This document shows positions 56,707 to 64,000 of a DNA stretch of 64,000 nt, piece after piece. The notes beneath the pieces are model-generated. The model worked only from the letters and a program-made list of their open reading frames with translations. It searched no databases and was not told the DNA's origin. A program made the translations under genes and the position numbers. Numbering within the stretch: the stretch's first letter is position 1; each line of letters begins with the position of its first letter. The stretch covers positions 44,827,335 through 44,891,334 of the forward strand of contig NC_134018.1 of NCBI RefSeq assembly GCF_040712315.1. The letters are read 5' to 3'. The stretch comes from Castanea sativa. Taxonomy: Eukaryota; Streptophyta; Magnoliopsida; Fagales; Fagaceae.

Positions 56707-59220
56707 TATTATGGATTGGTCTACCTCGTTATATTTTGATTTTAAGTAACATTAAGCTTCCTCCAAGTAATTCATATTGAGAAGTGAAGTAGTATTTTGG
56801 TAAAAAGAATAAAATCCGTACACGGCCTTATGACATTGTGTGAATCATCTACAATATTTTTAAATAATAGTCTCTATTATTGGTTCATAAAGAAACTGTG
56901 TATTGTATTGGAAGTCATAATTATCAATTGTATTTTATGGTCCTCACCATGAATTTTATGTAAGTTGTAAAGAGAAAAAAGAAACTGTCCCACTTTTTAA
57001 TCACACCCATTTAAGAAGTAAGAAGTACCCTACTGGTGGATGTCTTGGAGGACTAGATAGTACCGTTAAGAGCATTGCACTTTGCTGTTGCCAAGTAAAA
57101 TAAACTTTACTAAACTGCACTGTGAGTTAAGTGCCCTCCTCTCTTTCATTTTATCTTTGCTAGAGATATTATTATGTATGTACTTTCGGAGTTTTTACAG
57201 TCAATGTGAGACTAATGCAATATTAAAATTGTATAATGAGGGCTTGCTTTGTGGTGAGTGTACTAGTATAATGGATTGTGCACATCAGGAACTCTCTTAT
57301 GTAGAAAATAGATCTAAAGTAGCTTGCTTAACCTAAACTCAGGTGTGGAGGTCCTTCTCTCCTTTATGGATCCCAAATGCATCGTTATGGAGATTCTTAA
57401 GTCAATTTCTTTAGGCTAGTAGAGAAGCATCTCTCCTTCATTGTCATCTGATGAATATTCACATGTAACAGCCTAGTAGAGAAGCATATCTGCAAGCAAT
57501 TAGAATTTAACTTTTCTATTCGTTTCTTTTTAATGAAGGCTGTTCAATTTCTCCTGCTCTCTCGTGAACACTAAGCATTCTCATTACTCTAATAGTAAGG
57601 CTGAAGAGACAAATTTGCAACAGGTGGACCCTGATCAAGTGAGTTGTAGTTTCACAATGACAGATTGCACTTGTAACATTCCAATAATATAAAAGTAAAA
57701 GGAAAAGGGAGGATTTTACTATATGTTTCATAGTAATTGATTTGCCATTCAGGGAGTGTTCTACAGAACTTATTATGACTGAATTTTAGCCCTTTAGACT
57801 CACCAAAGCATTACACTCTTGCATACCAATGAACAAGACTTTGGTTTTATGTGGATAATGACTGTAGAAAGCATGCCTTCACCAAAATGATGTTGTCATC
57901 TCGTTTAATACTTATGGAGTAATAACAACATACCCACATATATGATGATAATAACTTATATCTGTGAAACACCATTTATGTATTCACTCTTCTACATTAG
58001 TTTTTTTTTGTTAAATGCAGCCAAAAATCATGTTATTATGTGATAGGTATTTTTTGTTTATAACACTTACTAATTAGCAAGTCAAAGGCTACTGAATAAC
58101 AAAGGATGGGCACCAAGTCATGAACCCTATTATTAAAACAAGAAATTGATTATTACTCTCTTATTTTCGAAAACTCATCTATAGTATGGAATTTTAAGTA
58201 GCCTTATAAATTATGCCATTGGTACTTATAGAAAATGGGAGGAGATTGTTAATCATATTTCATGTGAGAAAAAGAACCACTTTAGGAGTACCATTTGCTT
58301 GGCTTTCACTTTTTATATGTACAATGGTAGTATAATAGAGACATAAATATACACTGGAGTTATTGTGGACCCCCAAAAGTTGTTGTCGTTCTAGGGATGC
58401 TTAAACTTAGTAGAGACATAAGGCCCACCAAAAGATGCAAAATTACATAAGGCCATTGGTTTGTTAGAGACATTATTGTCCTATAGATATATACATATTA
58501 ATATACACACACACACACACATTACACCTACCACATCCCTATTTGTAAATGCAAAAGAGCCTTTCTTGCTAAACTTGCTTCAATTGGATGAACCCTTACT
58601 GACAGTAATATGTGTGATGGAAATTTTGTGGATTGCAGGCTGGGGAAGAGCTTTTTCCTTTGAGTTAGACGAGAACAGTCAAGTGGTATGAACTACTTTC
58701 CTTTTCAACACCTGCAACTTTTTCTCATTCATTGGGTGTGATTGCATTATTTACTTCTGTGATGACACTGTGTAAAACAAAAAGCAAACAACATGAGTCC
58801 TTTATTTAGGCATTGTTGATGGATTACGTTCATATAAGTCATTTTGAAGCACATATTTCGTATGAAACCAACATCACACTCTTGCATCCAAAAATTTTTG
58901 AACTCACTTTTGACCAATGACTCAAGTATTTAAGCATCACGGTATGACAGAGTTAAAAATTATTACGGATGTAATAATTATTACAATTACATTAATTGGG
59001 TGTTTGTTAATATATTTTTGTAAAACACTTATGCTTAACTACCTTTAGAGCTTATCACACTGATACGCGTCTACGATAAGTGTTACGTGTTCTAAGAAAA
59101 TTTAAGCATACTTGGGTATGTCTGTTCTTAACAAATCACAAATGATATTATATATAATAATTATTACCTTCGTAGTAACAATTCTTGGTGTAGGTAAAAT
59201 TTCGTAAATATTGTGTTGCA
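56707..59220. other. Non-coding stretch before the CACTA transposase
   Basis: No gene family was recognised; a short (AC)n run lies at about 58506-58522. The piece around 58639-58690 (after TTGCAG) could be a small exon but its product is not recognisable. The 5' terminus of the CACTA element should be in here; a CACTA-starting inverted repeat could not be assigned. Confidence 0.4.
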
Positions 59221-62200
59221 ATGGATAAAAGTTGGATGGACAAGAAGAGGGGTTCAAGGGAATATTTTGAAGGTGTAGCAAAATTCGTGGAATTTGCCTC
59301 TTTATCTGCACGCAACGGGAAGATCTTGTGTCCTTGTGTGAAATGTGTGAATTTGATTTCAGTACTGCCAAATGTGGCACGTGATCATTGTTGGGGTTCG
59401 GGGATGCTTAACAATTACAAAGTTTGGAAATTTCATGGGGAATCGGCGGCTGCCACGACGGCTACCGTATGTGGGAGCTCTCATGTGCAAGAAACCATAA
59501 ATGAATATGGTGATTTTCGTGGGATGTTGCACGATTTGTGCCCCCCACATGAAATGGCACCCGAACCAATGGAAGAAGGTCCAACTGTGCAACATGTGGC
59601 TGAAGGGATGAATGATGAGGCCAATAAGTTTTACAAGATGATAGATGATGTAGACAAACCTTTATATGAAGGTTGTACAAAATTTAGCATTTTCTCAGCC
59701 ATTGTTGTGTTGTTCCAGTTGAAGACTCTGTGTGGTTGGACGAACAAGTCATTTACTATGTTGCTTCAAGTTTTGAAGGATTTACTTCCTTCAGATGCCA
59801 AGTGGCCAAAAGACCATTATGAGGCTAAGAAGATAATCCGAGACTTGGGTTTGGGTTATGAGAAGATTCATGCTTGTCCCAATGATTGCATGCTATTTTG
59901 GAAGGACAATGTTAACCTCGACGCGTGTCCTTGTTGTACCGCTTCAAGGTGGAAAACAAATGAGGCATTTGTTGCTAGTAAAAATGTTTCATCAAGTAAG
60001 GGAAAGAAGAAAGTTGCAAAGATCCTACAGTGGTTCCCTTTAAAGCCAAGATTGCAGCGGCTATTTCTTTCACCCGATTTGGCTAGTTCTATGAAATGGC
60101 ATGTTAATGGTCGTACTAATGATGGGGTTATGCGGCATCCGGCTAACTCCGAGGCATGGAAAATGTTTGACAGTAAGCATTTAGAGTTCTCGTCTGACCC
60201 TCGTAATGTCAAACTTGGATTAGCTGCGGATGGGTTCAACCCCTTTGGAATTATGAGTACTAGTCACAGTACATGGTCTGTCATGTTGATCCCCTACAAT
60301 CTCCCACCTTGGCTGTGCATGAAATGGTCATCTTTGATTCTATCAGCGGTTATTCCTGGTCCTACCTCACTAGGGCTTGCTATAGATGTGTACTTGCAAC
60401 CATTAGTAGGAGAACTAAGGGAGTTATGGGATGTTAGAGTACAGGCATACGATGCATCTTCAAAAGAAACATTCCAATTGCGTGCAGCATTGATGTGAAC
60501 TGTAAATGATTTTCCTGCATACGTAGATTTGTCGGGTTGGAGTACCAAAGGTGTGTTGGCGTGTCCTTCTTGTGCCATGGAGACCGACTCTCGGTATTTG
60601 AAAAATGGCCATAAATTCTGTTACATGGGACATAGGCGATGGTTGGATCTTGACCACAATTTTCGGGAAGAAGGCATGTTATTTGATGGATCTAATGATA
60701 CACGATTGGCTCCTGTACCACCAGTCGCGTCACAGATTATTCCGGACACTGAACATTTAGTTGGACGTTGTCTGGGAAGGAAATGTTAACTTGCTTACAA
60801 TAAAAGAAAGAGAGGGGAGGCAGATCAAAATGGTTGGAAGAAGAGAAGTATATTGTTCACCATGCCTTATTGGGAGGATCACAAGTTGCGACACAATCTT
60901 GATGTGATGCATATAGAGAAGAATGTGATGGACAATATACTTGGCACACTGTTGAACTTGAAGGATCAAACAAAGCATAATTACAAGGCACGCCTTGACT
61001 TGGCAGACATGGGGATAAGGACTCAACTTCACCTACAACGAAGAAGTGATGATAAGTATATTATACCACCCGCTTGTTTTCATATGAGTTCATCGGAGAG
61101 AGATGGTTTCTTGTAAGTTTTGAAGGATGTAACAGTGCCTGATGGGTATGCATCCAATATCTCACGCCGTGTGAATATGAAAGAACGCAAGATTTCTGGT
61201 TTGAAGAGTCATGATAATCACATCTTGATGCAACAACTTTTTCCCATAGCATTACGCGGGTCTTTGCCATCTCATGTTACTAGGCCTTTGATAAAGTTAT
61301 CTTGCTTCTTCAGAGAAATTTGTTCCAAAACCCTTAGTGTTTCAAATATTGTGACTATTAAGGCAGACATTGCAGTGACGTTGTGTGAATTGGAAAAGAT
61401 ATTTCCTCCATCCTTCTTTACAGTGATGGTACATTTGGTCATGCACTTAGCTGCTGAAGCCAAGATTGGTGGTCCAATGCACTACCGATGGATGTATCCC
61501 ATTGAGAGGTAAGACGTATGTAATATTATTGATCAACTATGAGCTTCATGTGCGCGTTCGAATAACCATGGCCAATCATTAATCGTAATATTCCTTTATA
61601 GGTACCTCGGATGCCTTAAGTCTTACGTACGAAATAGAGCTGCTCCAGAAGGGTCTATTGCTGAAGGATACATAATAGAGGAGTGCTTAACATTTTGTTC
61701 ACGGTATATGGAATGAGTTGAAACTATAATCAATCGACCGACCAAGATGATTGAGGAGTCAACAGGGGTTGTTTCAATCGTGACACTAAGCAATAGAGAG
61801 TGGACCCAAGCCCGTCGCTATGTTTTATTCAATTCTGAAAACATCAACCACTTTCGTGAGTAAGTACTACAGATTCCAATATGAGTGCACATCAATCCAT
61901 TGTACGTCAGGTCTATTAACCCTAATACAATTTCCTGCACAGGATGCACAAAAGATTGATGGAGGACGAACTCCGAAAAGGCCACCATCGTATATCTGAG
62001 GCCATTATATATAAGCACCACATGGAGAACTTTTGTAGTTGGTTTAGGTGTCACGTACGTATGACAGTTTCAACTTCTTAAACAAATTATGAGTACTATG
62101 GTTACTTGTACTGATATGAATAATTTTGTTTTGATATGTTAGGTGGTGTCATTGACTAGTGCTGATAGGGAAAGGGGGGGAGTTATTGATACCCTTGCTG

Positions 62201-62886
62201 CACTGTCCAAATGGCCATATAATTATGTAAAGTGGCTGAAGCATTATGTCATAAATGGCTTAAAATTTAGGAGTGTAAAAGATGAGGTAAACAGAAAAAC
62301 GCAAAATAGTAAAGTTAGCGTCGCTACTGATGGTGGCATTACATACTATGGTGTTTTAAGTGATATAATCGAGTTGAGTTATTCTGAGAATATCAAACAT
62401 GTGTTATTCAAGTGTAAATGGGTTGATGACCAAAATAGGAGAGGATATAAGACTGATGAATTTGGGTTTCCTATGGTGAACTTTACACACTTCATACATG
62501 GTGGGGATGAAATAATAAATGAACCGTATGTCTTGGCATCTCAAGCTACACAAGTTTTTTATGTGGAAGAAAAAAGGCAGAAGGATTGGTATGTTGTTGT
62601 CAAAACTAAAGTTAGGGATGTCTTTGATGCCGGTGTTGGTCCCCAACGTGACGAGGATGACACATATAGTTTTTCTGAGAATGTTCCGTACAATGTAAGT
62701 AGTAATGAGGTTGTGAGTGACAACCTTGGTTGGGCTCGGGATGATGTAGAGGGAATGACAATTGATGCCTCTATCATTGCTCAAAGAGATCTTCATGAAG
62801 TGGACAACTTAGACGATTGTGAGTTTATTGACGATGAGTCCAACAATAAAGATGCCAACGAGGACAAGTGCACCGATGATGAGTAG
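59221..62886 (+). pseudogene. CACTA (En/Spm) transposase, TNP2-type, with in-frame stops
   Basis: Exons 59221-61508, 61602-61859, 61943-62054 and 62143-62886 join in phase. The N-terminus (MDKSWMDKKRGSREYFEGVA, CPCVKCVN) is the transposase-associated domain. The Transposase_21 region carries CPNDCMLFWKDN, CPCCTASRWK, LGLAADGFNPFG, DLSGWSTKGVLACPSC, CYMGHRRWL and LDVMHIEKNVMDNILGTLL. Then come the DUF4218 segment with VPDGYASNISRRVN, HLVMHLAAEAKIGGPMHYRW and MYPIERYLGCLK, and the DUF4216 region with YYGVLSDIIEL, FKCKWVDD and PYVLASQATQVFYVEE. It would cut and paste CACTA elements. Stops lie at 60496 (TGA), 60787 (TAA), 61114 (TAA) and 61715 (TGA), yet no frameshift was found. The protein ends in an acidic tail at TAG 62884. 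Confidence 0.92.
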
Positions 62887-63306
62887 TGTAATAGTTTAGT
62901 GGTGTATTATGTGTTTGGATGTTACAGTTATTAATAAAAATGTATGCCATCATAAATTTGTTGGAATGCCGCTGTGTAGTATTTGATTTCTTTGTTAATG
63001 AAACATTAATGTTGATAATTCCTTAAATTTTTACTTATTATGCATCTAATTCCTTTTCCTGCTCACTATTGGATTTGAAATTCATTTGTTATGAACTTGG
63101 ATATATGTTCGTGTGGTGTTAGGGTTTCCTTTCGTTGTTGTTAAAGTGTTTGGCAAAGAGAAGCTCTTAAACTTTGATATGTGGCTTGTATATGTTGTTA
63201 GATATTAAAATTAGTTATTTTACCTTGTGTTTTCACTTGCATTGTAAGCAATTGATTATTGTCTATAATTAACATTTTCTTTGTGTTCTAAAGTTGTTGA
63301 ACGCAG
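62887..63306. other. Intergenic or intron region of the CACTA element
   Basis: TATTAATAAAAATGTATGCC near 62930 could be part of a 3' UTR. No coding sequence was found before the small exon at 63307. Confidence 0.4.
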
Positions 63307-63485
63307 GAATGGGAAGGAAACGTCCATTGAAGTTTGTTCATGTTGGCGAAGGATCGTCATGTTTGAGACAGAGGAGGGAGGAGGAGCTGGAGGCCGGCTG
63401 TACTGCTAAGCAGGCAAGAGCCGATGCAAGTGCTGATGGGACACAACCCCCAAGTAGTGGACACGTCTTCAAATATAACGTTTGA
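63307..63485 (+). CDS. Small exon, first of a duplicated pair (possible second CACTA gene)
   Basis: The frame starts MGRKRPLKFVHVGEGSSCLR, then REEELEAGCTAKQARADASA and DGTQPPSS; a donor probably follows GTGG/GTAA-like sequence near 63460. A very similar unit occurs at 63531-63690. Basic, Glu/Ala-rich composition and the place just after the transposase suggest the second gene that accompanies TNP2 in CACTA elements. I do not recognise a domain. Confidence 0.35.
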
Positions 63486-63530
63486 TATTTATTACTAAAC
63501 GCATAATTATGTTGTTGTTGGCTACAGTAA

Positions 63531-63694
63531 TGAGAAGGGATCGTGGATTAACGGTGGTCGAAGTTGGCGAAGGAAATGGACGTTCACGACAGAGCGTGTA
63601 GGAGGAGCTGGATGCCGCCTTTGCATCTGATCAGGCAAGAGGGGATGCAAGTGATGATGATGAGACGCAACCCCCAGGTAGTTTACATGTCTAG
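63531..63694 (+). pseudogene. Second copy of the small exon, with stop
   Basis: MRRDRGLTVVEVGEGNGRSR, a stop (TAG at 63600), then EELDAAFASDQARGDASDDD and ETQPPGS parallel the unit at 63307 residue by residue (VGEG, RQ, EELxA, QARxDAS, TQPP). It follows ATTATGTTGTTGTTGGCTACAG, an acceptor-like context. The pair indicates a local exon duplication. Confidence 0.4.
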
Positions 63695-64000
63695 GGACAA
63701 TTTGAATTTTTAGTGTACAAATTTCCTTTAATATTAATATTAATTATTACCATGGTTTGTTTACATGGTTTTTATTATGTTCTTCAGATAACAACAATAG
63801 ATTGCCCATTGCTTCTTTTGAATTTTTGAAAATATGAACTTTGTTATTTCATTTATTGTACTGAGTAATAAGTAAATTAACAAAACGAATGGAAAAAAAA
63901 AAAGATTAAGTAATAATATAGTATGAAAATGTCCACATTTACCAAGAGCATATTCATGTTACTTGAGCACTTGAGCTATATACAGTAACTTCTGTAATTG
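63695..64000. other. AT-rich right edge, nothing recognised
   Basis: No coding, repeat or terminal transposon sequence can be supported here. The right end of the CACTA element is not in the window as far as I can see. Confidence 0.4.

Noticed and set aside
58461..58691. 76-codon frame ending in a possible exon (FSFELDENSQVV)
   Set aside because: It has no recognisable family, and the beginning is an AC/AT-rich run; support is too weak to call a gene.

Overview
This is nuclear DNA of a flowering plant, very probably a woody eudicot. Genes have short GT..AG introns, intergenic DNA is AT-rich, and most of the window is layered transposable elements. The species cannot be fixed from sequence alone; a tree of the oak/chestnut type is only an impression. 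I see no rRNA, tRNA or CRISPR and nothing bacterial.

Only two loci look like working host genes. At the left edge, on the minus strand, lies the 5' two-thirds of a TLC-type ATP/ADP-translocase-like membrane transporter (eight exons visible, the rest beyond base 1). At 8768-11175, on the plus strand, is a complete seven-exon macro-domain (ADP-ribose-binding) protein. Gene remnants are a reticulon-like exon with an internal stop (12452-12624), an orphan 50-codon terminal exon (14592-14743), a broken LRR receptor kinase of the non-RD LRR-XII type (50244-52938) and a broken exon of a plant membrane-protein family (56480-56706).

The rest is mobile DNA. 4151-8000 is a 5'-truncated LINE (minus). 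15251-16253 is a short-TIR element whose right end was amplified with its flank into a 357-bp x 5 tandem array (to 17888). 18598-31913 is a nest of Helitron pieces, copia-type sequence, a complete hAT element with perfect 8-bp target duplications (21406-25166) and a long-TIR Mutator-like/foldback element (27238-30797). 31914-43136 is a full-length Tat/Retand-type gypsy retrotransposon in minus orientation with two LTRs, gag, protease, RT, two RNase H domains, integrase and an antisense extra ORF. 43140-46913 holds two abutting Helitrons, followed by a MITE (47245-47753), a small exactly delimited Helitron (48472-48960) and tandem repeats. 59221-62886 is a CACTA (En/Spm) transposase with in-frame stops, followed by duplicated small exons up to the right edge.

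I found no convincing new biological system. The most unusual points are the antisense ORF and dual RNase H of the gypsy element, its insertion at the 5' boundary of a Helitron, the array that replicated a transposon/host junction five times, and transposase frames interrupted almost only by in-frame stops.
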